From: JBCCCJ01 sp039029315
GTDB taxonomy: Bacteria; Bacteroidota; Bacteroidia; J057
Assembly (NCBI GenBank): GCA_039029315.1
Contig: JBCCGK010000061.1
Location: 1 to 64,000, forward strand
Direction of reading: 5' to 3'
Length of the DNA stretch: 64,000 bases
Made by a program: the position numbers and the translations under genes. The notes under the pieces were generated by a model. That model saw nothing but the letters and a program-made list of their open reading frames with translations. It searched no databases and was not told where the DNA came from. This document shows positions 27,433 to 36,212 of the stretch, piece after piece. Numbering within the stretch: position 1 is the stretch's first letter; each line of letters begins with the position of its first letter.

Positions 27433-28092
27433 TTAATCACTAGCAGCCTCTTTTGAGCTTTTCGCTGAACTTTTTGCCGAACTTGTTTGGGGTAAAGGCT
27501 GGGGTGCAGCCATCTTTTCCATTTGAATCTTTAAGTTCCGCTTTCCATTTTGGATATAACTCTTAACCTGCTTCATGGTATAACCTGTCTCCTCAGAGAC
27601 TTCCTGATAGCTTTTTTGCTGAAGGTAAAACAATTCTACACATATTTTCTGTTCCTGTTTGAGCACTCCGATCGCCTTTCGCATCAATGCCAATTGTTGC
27701 TCTTTCTCATTCCCTTCACCCAATAGAGAGAAATCTTCGCTTGATTCCACAAGCGCCTGTTCAGTTTCCAAAAAGATATCTTCTTTATGGCGGAGGCGTT
27801 TTTTCTTCTCCAGAAATACCAGACATTGATTCTTCGTAACCGTATGAAGCCAGTACTTGAATGTCTTGATTTCGTACTTGCGAAGGTCTGAGATTAATTT
27901 CTCAAATACTTGCATCGCCACATCTTCACTCTCCGTTTCATTTTTCAAATACTTCATGCAGACCAAAAAGACGATATGTGTATACCGTTCAAAGAGCTCT
28001 CCCACATAGATGGGATTCTCTTCTTTCCGATAGTGATCAATCAAGACTTCATCGGATAACTCTTTGATATGTTTGTGCTTATGTGGCAGCAT
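27433..28092 (-). CDS. RNA polymerase sigma factor, ECF/sigma-70 type
   Basis: A 219-residue sigma factor with region 2 (LFERYTHIVFLVCMKYLKNE and EDVAMQVFEKLISDLRKYEI) and region 4 (ICVELFYLQQKSYQEVSEET then MKQVKSYIQNGKRNLKI), joined by an acidic linker. It lacks a sigma-1.1 or region 3, as expected of ECF factors. The tail is unusually long and Ser/Ala/Lys-rich (SSAKSSAKSSKEAASD). It begins an operon with the membrane TPR protein and scpA. MITE family 1 copy 2 ends 44 bp before its ATG, so its promoter probably lies inside or just after that element (possible TATATTCG near 28110). Confidence 0.88.
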   Translation of the reverse strand: MLPHKHKHIKELSDEVLIDHYRKEENPIYVGELFERYTHIVFLVCMKYLKNETESEDVAMQVFEKLISDLRKYEIKTFKYWLHTVTKNQCLVFLEKKKRLRHKEDIFLETEQALVESSEDFSLLGEGNEKEQQLALMRKAIGVLKQEQKICVELFYLQQKSYQEVSEETGYTMKQVKSYIQNGKRNLKIQMEKMAAPQPLPQTSSAKSSAKSSKEAASD

Positions 28093-28135
28093 GATTGAAT
28101 ATACGAATATACCAGAAAGAAGGATAACTTGCTAA

Positions 28136-28296
28136 GAGACTGTTTGGGAATCTGTGCTGAGAATTTTTAGGGTGTGTTTTTTTCTCAGACAAGGCTATTT
28201 TTTGTTCTCATAGTAGTGCTATGGGAACAAAAAAAGCCGCCGGATGAGGAAAAAAGACGCATACAAAAAATTAGTGACAGATGTTCAAACAGTCTC
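28136..28296. mobile_element. MITE family 1, copy 2 (161 bp)
   Basis: It begins GAGACTGTTTGGGAATCTGT and ends ACAGATGTTCAAACAGTCTC, the same ends and length as copy 1 at 1833-1993. Flanks are TAA on the left (28133-28135) and TTA on the right (28297-28299). The central stem is stronger than in copy 1: GGCTATTTTTTGTTCTCATA pairs with TATGGGAACAAAAAAAGCC, with the G-U pair shifted, as if the stem were kept by selection or by common origin. It lies directly upstream of the sigma factor gene and downstream of the caspase gene's terminator. Confidence 0.85.
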
Positions 28297-28371
28297 TTAG
28301 TTTACATAAAACCTCCTCCACTAAGTTCAGGCTTTTCTTTCGTGCTCAATTTTCAACAGTTCTTATACAAC

Positions 28372-28395
28372 AAAAGGCCAGGGAATTCCCCGGCC
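28372..28395 (-). terminator. terminator of the caspase gene
   Basis: GGCCAGGG AATT CCCCGGCC (28376-28395) forms a GC-rich hairpin, followed on the minus strand by TTTTGTTG. It lies 38 bp after the stop of the caspase gene. Confidence 0.65.
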
Positions 28396-28432
28396 CAGGT
28401 TGTAAACACATTTTGATTTATATGACTAAGTG

Positions 28433-30169
28433 TTATCGTCGGTGGAAAACAAACACGCCACCCTCATCTCCTGCTCTTCTAAGAGAGCTTCCTTGTGGGG
28501 TCTGCGCAGTGTTTCTTTCTACAGCGACAGAAACAGCATCAATCAGTTGCTTGGCTTGAATTGTCTTATCAGTATTGTTTCTGAGGTAGCGAATCAGATA
28601 GCGAGCGAATGGACTGTTCTGACCGGGCTGTCCATCCCATACTTTCTCGATATCCCCGGAAGTAAAGGCCCAGCGTGATTTGGCATTTTCGTTGAGGTGT
28701 CCACGATAGGTAGCGAACAATGAACCAGCATAACAAGCATCTGCAATCAGGAAGGTGTGCTTGGTATTGATCGTTCTCAGATAATCGTGAATCGTAGAGT
28801 TGCGGATGAAATCAGGAATCTTGTTCAGTCTTGCATTGACAGGGACCCAATAGCCAAGCTCAGAAGCTTCGTCATAGTATCCGTGGCCTGCATAGTAGAT
28901 CAGGAGGTTATCATCTTCTGACAGCATTTCCTGAAGAGACTCGAAGGTTTCCAGGATATTTTCGCGGCTCGCTTCTTCGTTGAACAAGGTGATGACATTT
29001 TCCTGCTCAAACTGATAATGGGAAGTCAAAGTGCCTGAAATGTCTCGGCAATCTTTCACAGCATTGTGAAGCGGAGTCCAGTTGTCATATTTGTTGACGC
29101 CTATCAGCAGCAAATAGTTTTTGCCTTTTCTGACTGGGGCCGTAAAAGTATTTTCTTTCTGATTTCTGCTTTGAGTTGGTTCAGCTGTAGGGGCTGAGTA
29201 GGAATACATCAGCGGTTGGTCCTGAATATATTCCATCTGAAAGTCAGATTGAGAAGTATTTTCGAATACGTCTTTGGCTACGATTTGAATTTCTGTGATT
29301 CCATCGGGAAGTGTAAGAGATGCTGTAAAGATTCCCTGAGGAGACACTGTGATTGGTTGATGATTGATCATCAGGGTTACAGGACCAGAGACATCATATA
29401 CTTTCCCTTTGATGATTTGATGTCTTTCACTGAATCTTGCTTTGACAGATCCATCCAATCTGGGCTCCAGCAAAGTGATTTGTGGGCCGGTTCCATCAAC
29501 AGTTCTTATTTCTGAAATTCGAAGATTGTCAACCTCTACTGCCATATGACCACCAATGGTGAATCCAAATTCATTTCCAAAGAAACTTCTGGCTGGCATC
29601 TGAGCAACTAATTCATGATTGATAAAGAAATACCACTGATCAGCGATTTTTCGAACCATCAATGAATTGTATGAATACTTGCTCAAGACTTTGCAGGAGG
29701 TCCATCCTTTCAGGTCAGTGGTGCGACCTCGATCATACTTTGTGATGCGGAAGTTCCCTCTTGGGCTGAAGAAAAAATTGTATTCGCTTCCTCTGACATC
29801 ACGCCCAAAGGTCAGGCCTGTCATGCTTTGGTCTGAGCCTTTTACATACCGCATGACAATCTCAACCTCATAATTGCCGGACTGATTCATGGGAACCAAC
29901 CGACGCTTGGTATAGGTATGTGGAGTTTTGGAAGCGCAATAGTAATCGCCATCTTCAATACGCTCATTCAAATAGAGATTGCCTAAATCCCATTTATAGC
30001 GATTGTCTTCAAATAAATCCCAAAAAGCTACCTGTTTGTCTCTATCTGGAATACCGTAGAAATTTTCAGGCTCCCAGCTTGATTGAGAATACCCTAAACT
30101 ACTACAAACAAAAAGCAAGGTTATTACGCAGCAAAAGACTTGGTAGCAGAAAGTGTTAAGGAGTCTCAT
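28433..30169 (-). CDS. secreted caspase-family peptidase (C14) with LamG-like N-domain
   Basis: ATG 30169 gives 578 residues with a signal peptide (YQVFCCVITLLFVCSSLGYS). Residues about 25-225 look like a beta-sandwich of the LamG/DUF1080 type (FWDLFEDNRYKWDLGNLYLN; FYFINH-like strands; AVEVDNLRISEI). A short Ig-like unit follows (ITLLEPRLDG to DVFENTSQSDF). The caspase domain starts near 340 (YLLLIGVNKYDNWTPLHNAV) with catalytic His in LIYYAGHGYYDE near 426 and catalytic Cys in LIADACYAGSLF near 478. Such enzymes cut after basic or acidic residues; specificity cannot be told. It is monocistronic with its own terminator. Confidence 0.88.
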   Translation of the reverse strand: MRLLNTFCYQVFCCVITLLFVCSSLGYSQSSWEPENFYGIPDRDKQVAFWDLFEDNRYKWDLGNLYLNERIEDGDYYCASKTPHTYTKRRLVPMNQSGNYEVEIVMRYVKGSDQSMTGLTFGRDVRGSEYNFFFSPRGNFRITKYDRGRTTDLKGWTSCKVLSKYSYNSLMVRKIADQWYFFINHELVAQMPARSFFGNEFGFTIGGHMAVEVDNLRISEIRTVDGTGPQITLLEPRLDGSVKARFSERHQIIKGKVYDVSGPVTLMINHQPITVSPQGIFTASLTLPDGITEIQIVAKDVFENTSQSDFQMEYIQDQPLMYSYSAPTAEPTQSRNQKENTFTAPVRKGKNYLLLIGVNKYDNWTPLHNAVKDCRDISGTLTSHYQFEQENVITLFNEEASRENILETFESLQEMLSEDDNLLIYYAGHGYYDEASELGYWVPVNARLNKIPDFIRNSTIHDYLRTINTKHTFLIADACYAGSLFATYRGHLNENAKSRWAFTSGDIEKVWDGQPGQNSPFARYLIRYLRNNTDKTIQAKQLIDAVSVAVERNTAQTPQGSSLRRAGDEGGVFVFHRR

Positions 30170-30307
30170 GTTCAAAATGTGTTGCAGAAATCCAATCCTA
30201 GTTTAAGTCAAAGCAATGAAGACAATTATTCAGGATCTTATCATTTATTCAAATTACCATTCGAAAAAACATCAATCTAGTGAATAATTATCTTTTCATA
30301 ACACTAT

Positions 30308-31324
30308 CTATTTTTCCTCTGGGTTGTGATTTGTCAGTATCGCCATTGTATCAATTCCATCAGCAAAGGTATCCAGTTGAGGCTCTTGCGATTGTCCAAA
30401 AGGAGTGTCTCTCCCGATGATACATTGAATTCTACTACTAGCAGTTTTGAGACTATCTGATATCTCTTCTTCGCTCTGAACTGTTACCACCCGTATTGTC
30501 CCCATGGCAGTATATTCTAAGGAGGTTGAGGGAAGAAACAGAAGATTTTTGGAGGAAATAGCTGGAAGTCCCAAAACCTTCATTCTTGTTTTTTCGTACA
30601 AAACCCGTTCCAAATAAAGAGGATTGATAAAATTTTGCGTGTAAGCATTCAGATGTTTTATCAATCTTTTTAGGTCAAAGCCTTGGGCCAGAATAAGATT
30701 ACTCACATTTCGACATCCCAATCCATTGTAAAGCAGGATATCCTGGCACAACAATTCAAGTGATTCTTCCTTCACTTCTGGAGTCAATATTGCTACAGAA
30801 AACCTGTTTTTTCGGACAATTCGAGGGATTTCCCTGAATGTTCGATGAAAATATCGAGCACTATTGTTATTTCCTGTGGCAATCAGGTGATCTATAAATG
30901 CCAATTTTGGAACGATATGAAAGAAATCTTTCAAAAGTGGCAGTTCTTCTAGCCAAATGTCTCTTATCCATTCCATCAATACTCGATCCTGATGAGAGCA
31001 TTTGACATAAGCGATGTTCCCACTCAGCAGACAAATCAAGACATCGTGAAATCCTACTAGAGGAACATTGCCTGCAGCAATGATTCCTATTTGCAGAGGA
31101 GTGTCAGGGGGGGCAGGATATCTATCTACAAACGCCTGTATCAGATCCCGATCCAACCATGTCTGGATGGCACGCAAACTCCGGTCAAGGTAGAATTCGG
31201 TAAACCATGGATTGGCTGATAGTGCTTCCTTTACAGTAGATTCAGGGATCTCCTCTAAACAAAAACGCTCAGCCAACATTGCAATACTGTCAATGAGCTG
31301 AGGGCGAAAATTGGATACAAGCAT
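30308..31324 (-). CDS. acyl-CoA reductase, LuxC family
   Basis: A 338-residue protein of the LuxC branch of the aldehyde dehydrogenase superfamily, which reduces acyl-CoA or acyl-ACP to fatty aldehyde with NADPH. Seen are GIIAAGNVPLVGFHDVLICL (cofactor part), HLIATGNNNSARYF (the ATGSNxT-like motif) and the active-site Cys in LYNGLGCRNVSNLIL near residue 210. No other lux gene or acyl-transferase is next to it. Free-standing copies are frequent in Bacteroidota; the substrate is unknown. It is divergent from gatB. Confidence 0.85.
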   Translation of the reverse strand: MLVSNFRPQLIDSIAMLAERFCLEEIPESTVKEALSANPWFTEFYLDRSLRAIQTWLDRDLIQAFVDRYPAPPDTPLQIGIIAAGNVPLVGFHDVLICLLSGNIAYVKCSHQDRVLMEWIRDIWLEELPLLKDFFHIVPKLAFIDHLIATGNNNSARYFHRTFREIPRIVRKNRFSVAILTPEVKEESLELLCQDILLYNGLGCRNVSNLILAQGFDLKRLIKHLNAYTQNFINPLYLERVLYEKTRMKVLGLPAISSKNLLFLPSTSLEYTAMGTIRVVTVQSEEEISDSLKTASSRIQCIIGRDTPFGQSQEPQLDTFADGIDTMAILTNHNPEEK

Positions 31325-31453
31325 GAATAAAGACCAAATATAAATAATTTATCCTACAAAAATCCGGATTCTTGCTCTGTTTCGCAAAAGACCAATGGTC
31401 AATTTTTTCGCCAAATGCCTATCTTGCCACCCGATTAACAGAAAACTAATCTT

Positions 31454-32932
31454 ATGACTGCTGTTGAATCCCATTCGCCAAGCCCTTCCCCCCCCGTTTG
31501 GCAAGCTGTCATCGGTTTGGAGATTCATGTCCAACTCAATACACGTAGCAAGGTGTTCGCAACGGAAGCCTCTGGTTTTCAGAAGAATCCAAATCAGCAT
31601 GTCTCATCTATCAGTCTGGCACATCCAGGCGCTCTGCCTTCTATCAATCAGGAGTGTCTCCAATTGGCAGTCTTGATGGGATTGGCAACCAACTGTAAGA
31701 TTCATCAGCATTGCCACTTTGCGAGGAAAAACTACTTTTATCCTGATCTTCCCAAGGGATATCAACTCTCTCAGGACCAAACGCCAATTTGTTATGAGGG
31801 AAAACTGAGTTTTCCGCTTCAGGATGGTTCTTCCTCCACCATTCGTATTCATCAAATTCACATTGAGGAGGATGCAGGTAAGTCCATCCACGACCAACAT
31901 CCTTCTCAGACCTTTATTGATCTGAATCGCGCTGGTGTCGGCTTGATCGAAATTGTCACAGAACCTGACCTCAGAACAGCCATACAGGCAGGAGCAGCTG
32001 TAGCCGAAATCAGACGTATTGTTCGCTACCTCGGCGTATCAGATGGAAATATGGAGACAGGCAATCTCAGATGTGATGCCAATGTATCTATCATGCCAGT
32101 TGGGAACAAAGAATTTGGAACGAGAGTAGAAATCAAAAATATCAATTCTATTTCCCATGTCATTAAGGCCATCGAGCATGAGATCGATCGGCAAATCCAA
32201 TGGGTTGAGGCTGGAAATTCAGTGATACAAGAGACAAGAACGTGGAATGTAGACCTGCAACGCACCCAACCCATGAGGGACAAGGAAACAGCTGATGACT
32301 ATCGTTATTTCCCGGAACCCGACCTCTTGCCTGTATTCATATCAGATGAGGACATTCTCGCTTCAAAAGCCAGGATTCCTCCTCTTCCGGCAGAGAGATT
32401 CATACGATATCATCATACCTATGGCCTGCCACTCAATGAGTCTATGGCATTGATCGAAGATCGTACGTTCTCAGATTATTTTGAATCCCTGCTTGATTTG
32501 AATCAAACCCCAAAAGCATCTGCCAATTGGTTACTGGGCTCAGTAAGAGCACATTTGAACGAACATCAACTGTCCATCGATGAGTTTGTGCTACAGCCTG
32601 CTCAGCTGAATACCATTATCGAATTGATCCAGAGTGGCCAGATTACCCACCACGCTGCCAAAGAACAACTGTTGCCAGCTATGATCAAGCAGCCTCAAAC
32701 AGCTGCCCTGGAATTGGCCAGAGAATTGGACTTGCTCATCGAATCCAAACAAAATGAGCTTGAGGCTGCCATGGATCGATTGATAGAAAAATTTCCAAAT
32801 GAGACAGCACGCTATCGATCAGGGAAGAAAAAGCTGTTGGGATTTTTTGTCGGGCAGCTTATGCGGGAATTCAAAGGCAAAGCTGATCCCAAGGAAGTCA
32901 ATCAGGTCGTACGAACAAAACTCCACTCCTGA
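31454..32932 (+). CDS. gatB: Asp-tRNA(Asn)/Glu-tRNA(Gln) amidotransferase subunit B
   Basis: A 492-residue GatB, which activates and amidates Glu-tRNA(Gln) or Asp-tRNA(Asn) together with GatA and GatC. Family motifs: VIGLEIHVQLNTRSKVFATE near residue 20, FARKNYFYPDLPKGYQLSQD near 95, NRAGVGLIEIVTEPDLRT near 160, and MRDKETADDYRYFPEPDLLP near 275; the C-terminal YqeY-like helical domain follows. gatA and gatC are not adjacent. frr follows after 118 bp on the same strand. Confidence 0.95.
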   Translation: MTAVESHSPSPSPPVWQAVIGLEIHVQLNTRSKVFATEASGFQKNPNQHVSSISLAHPGALPSINQECLQLAVLMGLATNCKIHQHCHFARKNYFYPDLPKGYQLSQDQTPICYEGKLSFPLQDGSSSTIRIHQIHIEEDAGKSIHDQHPSQTFIDLNRAGVGLIEIVTEPDLRTAIQAGAAVAEIRRIVRYLGVSDGNMETGNLRCDANVSIMPVGNKEFGTRVEIKNINSISHVIKAIEHEIDRQIQWVEAGNSVIQETRTWNVDLQRTQPMRDKETADDYRYFPEPDLLPVFISDEDILASKARIPPLPAERFIRYHHTYGLPLNESMALIEDRTFSDYFESLLDLNQTPKASANWLLGSVRAHLNEHQLSIDEFVLQPAQLNTIIELIQSGQITHHAAKEQLLPAMIKQPQTAALELARELDLLIESKQNELEAAMDRLIEKFPNETARYRSGKKKLLGFFVGQLMREFKGKADPKEVNQVVRTKLHS

Positions 32933-33050
32933 CTGCTCTGCGTCCATCTTGATGAATCTTCAAGAATTGGGAAATTTTCCTAGCAAGTCGTACCTTAGAG
33001 TTTCATTTTGTACAAAAACATTACTTCTCCGACCCTCTAATTCTTCAATC

Positions 33051-33617
33051 ATGGCAGACATTAGCATCTCAGAACTACTTGAGGAGACCAGAATGAATAT
33101 GGAAATGTCCATCGAACATTTCAAAAAAGAACTCACAAAAGTCCGCGCAGGAAGAGCGACTCCAGACATGGTGGACAGTGTCCGGGTAGATTATTATGGT
33201 TCCATTGTTCCGATCTCTCAGGTAGGGAACATCAGTGCACCAGATGCACGGACCATTACGATTACTCCCTGGGAAAAAAATATGATCCCCATCATAGAAA
33301 AAGCAATCAGAGATGCGAATCTCGGCTTCAACCCTGGCAGTGATGGTGATATGGTGCGGGTTCCAATTCCAGCTCTGACAGGAGATCGAAGGAAGCAATT
33401 GGTCAAACAAGCAAATGATGTAGCTGAAAATTCCCGAATTTCTATCAGAAATGCTCGCAGGGATGCCAATAGCACACTGAAGAAGATGCAAAAGGATGGA
33501 GAACCAGAAGATGCAGTAAAAACAGCAGAGAAAAAAGTACAGGATATTACAAATGAATTTGGAAAAAAAATCGATGCAATCCTGAAAGAAAAAGAAACCC
33601 AAATTACAACAGTATAG
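33051..33617 (+). CDS. frr: ribosome-recycling factor
   Basis: 188 residues from ATG 33051, the usual RRF length; the open frame extends far upstream inside gatB but that part is antiquated frame noise. The family signature VRAGRATPDMVDSVRVDYYG and GNISAPDARTITITPWEK are present, as is GDGDMVRVPIPALTGDRRKQ-like (SDGDMVRVPIPALTGDRRKQ). With EF-G it splits post-termination ribosomes. A MITE begins 2 bp after its stop and may provide its terminator hairpin. Confidence 0.96.
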   Translation: MADISISELLEETRMNMEMSIEHFKKELTKVRAGRATPDMVDSVRVDYYGSIVPISQVGNISAPDARTITITPWEKNMIPIIEKAIRDANLGFNPGSDGDMVRVPIPALTGDRRKQLVKQANDVAENSRISIRNARRDANSTLKKMQKDGEPEDAVKTAEKKVQDITNEFGKKIDAILKEKETQITTV

Positions 33618-33618
33618 A

Positions 33619-33784
33619 CCTAGTGGTTCAAGCCATAAGTTCTTGACAATCCAAGTCTGGTCCTTTTACACTCCACCTGCCTTATTTTTTCGTCAGATAG
33701 CACGCTATCTTCCTCAAAAATGCGTTGGCGGAGAACAAAAATCCTACGACTTAATGATCAGAAACTTAATTCTTGAACCACTAG
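33619..33784. mobile_element. MITE family 2, copy B (166 bp)
   Basis: This is the inverted second copy of the element at 3603-3767: the same CTAGTGGTTCAAG / CTTGAACCACTAG ends, with about 10 differences by eye. It fills the whole gap between the convergent frr and alkB genes. The right-hand CTAG (33781-33784) contains the TAG stop codon of alkB on the minus strand. Its internal stem (CTCCACCTGCC / GGCGGAG and AGATAGC / GCTATCT) would form in transcripts of either gene. Confidence 0.82.
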
Positions 33785-34377
33785 GATTCCTCAATCCAAC
33801 GGAAGGTCAAATTGATTCGGGGAGCAATGTTCCGGGCAGTCTTCGAAATCTGATGCTGCCAGTTGTGCTGTGTTTCTCCTTTCATAATCAACAGACTTCC
33901 ATGCGCAAGATCAAGTCGGACACGGGCTTGATCTTGTTTGTGTTTATGGCGCAGATGAAATCTTCTGATTCCCCCAAAACTGACAGAAGCAATCACGGGA
34001 TTTCTTCCTAATTCTGGTTCATCATCACTATGCCAGGACATGCTATCCTGACCATGTCGATAAAGATTCAGCAATACACTATTGAATCGACAGCCTGTGG
34101 CTGACTCTATCTTTTGTTTGATCTGAAGAAGAGAGGGAGTCCAGGGAGTAGCCAATAGGCGAAGACCAGAATACGTGTAGCTTATTCCTGAATCTCCATA
34201 CCAGGCCACCAATCTTGGTTGTGGGATTTTCTTCCCAAATATCAGAATCTCTTCCTGACGCCAGTCAATGTCTGATTTCAGAGCAGTGAAAAAGCGATTG
34301 CTGTCTGTTTCAGAAAAAAAAGAAGCATGATACCAAAGCTCTCCATCCGGAATTGGAATCTCTTCCAGCTTAGACAT
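33781..34377 (-). CDS. alkB: AlkB-type alpha-ketoglutarate-dependent dioxygenase
   Basis: A 198-residue Fe(II)/2-oxoglutarate dioxygenase of the ALKBH2/3-like group, which removes methyl lesions from DNA or RNA bases. The iron ligands appear in MSWHSDDEPELG (HxD) near residue 113 and HNWQHQISK (distal His) near 170, with the 2-oxoglutarate Arg in APRINLTFRW. It starts inside the 3' end of the Dabb gene (8-bp overlap) and its stop codon lies in the end of a MITE. The C-terminus appears complete because it continues five residues past the conserved RINLTFR. Confidence 0.92.
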   Translation of the reverse strand: MSKLEEIPIPDGELWYHASFFSETDSNRFFTALKSDIDWRQEEILIFGKKIPQPRLVAWYGDSGISYTYSGLRLLATPWTPSLLQIKQKIESATGCRFNSVLLNLYRHGQDSMSWHSDDEPELGRNPVIASVSFGGIRRFHLRHKHKQDQARVRLDLAHGSLLIMKGETQHNWQHQISKTARNIAPRINLTFRWIEES

Positions 34378-34663
34378 CTACTGTATCATATACGATGACC
34401 TTTTCCCAAAGCCCGGAGCATGTATCTACAAAGACATGATGGTCTGGATGATCCTGATAGACGTCCTGATCGGCTTTGTTGTGAAAATACAGCAACAAAG
34501 AATAATCAAAAGAATCATCTACAACCTCTCTTGCTGAAGGGGAGGCCACACCAATATGGGACTGCTGAATCAAATCGATTTTGACAAGATCTGCCAGTCC
34601 TGCTTCCATGAGTTGCTTGTCAGCACCTGGTTTCAACCAAAAAAATACGTGATGAATGAACAT
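34370..34663 (-). CDS. Dabb family (dimeric alpha/beta barrel) protein
   Basis: 97 residues starting IHHVFFWLKPGADKQLMEAG, the usual N-terminal strand of stress-responsive A/B-barrel proteins, with FDYSLLLYFHNKADQDVYQD and HHVFVDTC after it. Function in bacteria is mostly unknown; some members act as cyclases. It lies 14 bp downstream of psuG and overlaps alkB, so psuG-dabb-alkB form an operon. Confidence 0.85.
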   Translation of the reverse strand: MFIHHVFFWLKPGADKQLMEAGLADLVKIDLIQQSHIGVASPSAREVVDDSFDYSLLLYFHNKADQDVYQDHPDHHVFVDTCSGLWEKVIVYDTVDV

Positions 34664-34677
34664 AATATTTTCAAAAA

Positions 34678-35580
34678 TTACATTGCCGAAGCGATCTGAG
34701 CCGCCAATCGGGCGTTGTTGTATACCAATTGAATATTGGAGAACAAACTGTCTCCTTCCGTAAGTAGTTTGATTTTATTCAGTAAAAAAGGTGTCAATTC
34801 TTTCCCGTGGATCTGAAGTCGATCTGCTTCTTCAATGGCTTGATCTATGATTAGGCTGATCTGTTCCTTATTCATCGAATATGATGCAGGGATAGGATTG
34901 GCGATCAGCATTCCTCCCGGATATCCCAACTGCCGCTGTGCTTGTATCACGGCTGCAATCTCTTGCGGCGAATCCAGTCTTGAAGGAGATTTTGAGCCAC
35001 TTTTTCGGGTATAAAAAGCTGGGAATTCATCCGTCTGGTAACAAATCACCGGCACACCATGTGTTTCCAGATATTCCAGGGTGAGGGGAATATCCAGGAT
35101 AGATTTGACTCCGGCAGAAACCACAGCAACGGGTGTCTGCGCCAACTCCTGCAAATCCGCAGAGATGTCCATCGTCTGGCTCGCACCACGATGTACTCCG
35201 CCCACGCCTCCGGTAGCAAATATGTGAATCCCGGCAAGGCTTGCCCCGATCATGGTTGCAGCTACTGTTGTTGCCCCATGCTGCTTTTGTGCAAGCAGAA
35301 GTGGCAAGTCTCTGCGACTCGCCTTGGGCATATCAGACTGAGTCGCCAGCAATTCGAGCTCTTGTTGTCCCAGACCCACACAGATTTTTCCATGCAGAAC
35401 GGCAATCGTTGCAGGAATTGCCCCCTCCGCCCGAATGATGCTTTCGAGTTTTTTGGCTGTTTCCAGATTTTCAGGATAGGGCATCCCATGTGCGATGATG
35501 GTTGATTCCAGGGCGACAATCGGCATCCCTGTCTGCACAGCTTTTGTGACTTCCGGGTGAATGTTGAGAAAGGCTTTCAT
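34678..35580 (-). CDS. psuG: pseudouridine-5'-phosphate glycosidase
   Basis: From ATG 35580, 300 residues, the usual size. Motifs: VALESTIIAHGMPYPENLET, ATIAVLHGKICVGL, KASRRDLPLLLAQKQHGATT, FATGGVGGVHRGA and LANPIPASYSMN, all typical of PsuG/IndA. It splits pseudouridine 5'-phosphate to uracil and ribose 5-phosphate in the cytosol. The kinase psuK that normally supplies its substrate is not adjacent. Confidence 0.93.
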   Translation of the reverse strand: MKAFLNIHPEVTKAVQTGMPIVALESTIIAHGMPYPENLETAKKLESIIRAEGAIPATIAVLHGKICVGLGQQELELLATQSDMPKASRRDLPLLLAQKQHGATTVAATMIGASLAGIHIFATGGVGGVHRGASQTMDISADLQELAQTPVAVVSAGVKSILDIPLTLEYLETHGVPVICYQTDEFPAFYTRKSGSKSPSRLDSPQEIAAVIQAQRQLGYPGGMLIANPIPASYSMNKEQISLIIDQAIEEADRLQIHGKELTPFLLNKIKLLTEGDSLFSNIQLVYNNARLAAQIASAM

Positions 35581-35673
35581 CTCGGCGCAACTTACAAAGT
35601 TTTCTTTCAGCCTACCATATTCTGAAATGATAGATTTTCTGTAATTTAGATCCCAAACCATTGAGATTCGTTT

Positions 35674-36201
35674 ATGACTAATTTGACATATTATTTTTGC
35701 ATAGGGATCTGTTTTTTGTTTGCCTGCAAAAGCCAAAAACAAACAGAATCGGGCTCAAACACCCAGACAGACGTTCGCCTAGTAGAATCGATTCCTTCTA
35801 CAGCCTCCAATTTGGATTTTGAACTCATTCAGGATGGAATGTATTGTGGATACAATGAGACGGGTGATCTCTTGATCCAGGATGCCGATGCCTGGAAAAG
35901 TCTTTGGTCAAAAGTAGGCTCAAATCAAATTCCTCCTCCAGACCTGCCTGTTGTAGATTTTTCGACACATATGGTACTTGCCAGCTTCATGGGTCCTCAA
36001 AACTCCGGCGGCTATGCGTTGAAGATCAGCAAAGTCCAGTCCGATAACAATACAGCCTACGTCACTGTGAGCCACAGAAAACCCGGCCCCGAATGTTTTG
36101 TAACCGATGCGATCACTCAACCTTATTGCATCGTCACAATCAAACGCGAAAATATCAATACCGCAGCATTTTTGATCAAAGAAGAAGTCAATGACTGCTG
36201 A
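35674..36201 (+). CDS. PrcB-domain lipoprotein
   Basis: A 175-residue protein with a lipoprotein leader (IGICFLFACKSQKQ). The second half matches the PrcB C-terminal domain: WKSLWSKVGSNQIPPPDLPV, then DFSTHMVLASFMGPQNSGGY and PGPECFVTDAITQPYCIVTI. In Treponema PrcB is part of a surface protease complex; elsewhere the domain's role is open. An M48 protease gene follows after 11 bp, an interesting parallel. Confidence 0.8.
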   Translation: MTNLTYYFCIGICFLFACKSQKQTESGSNTQTDVRLVESIPSTASNLDFELIQDGMYCGYNETGDLLIQDADAWKSLWSKVGSNQIPPPDLPVVDFSTHMVLASFMGPQNSGGYALKISKVQSDNNTAYVTVSHRKPGPECFVTDAITQPYCIVTIKRENINTAAFLIKEEVNDC

Positions 36202-36212
36202 GTTTGCTTGCT

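Noticed and set aside
32799..33050. Long N-terminal extension of frr
   Set aside because: The extension overlaps gatB and the gap; the family N-terminus MADISISELLEE begins at 33051.
33619..33784. A tRNA gene, suggested by GGTTCAAG
   Set aside because: The motif is the end of a MITE, repeated inverted at the other end; no cloverleaf can be drawn.
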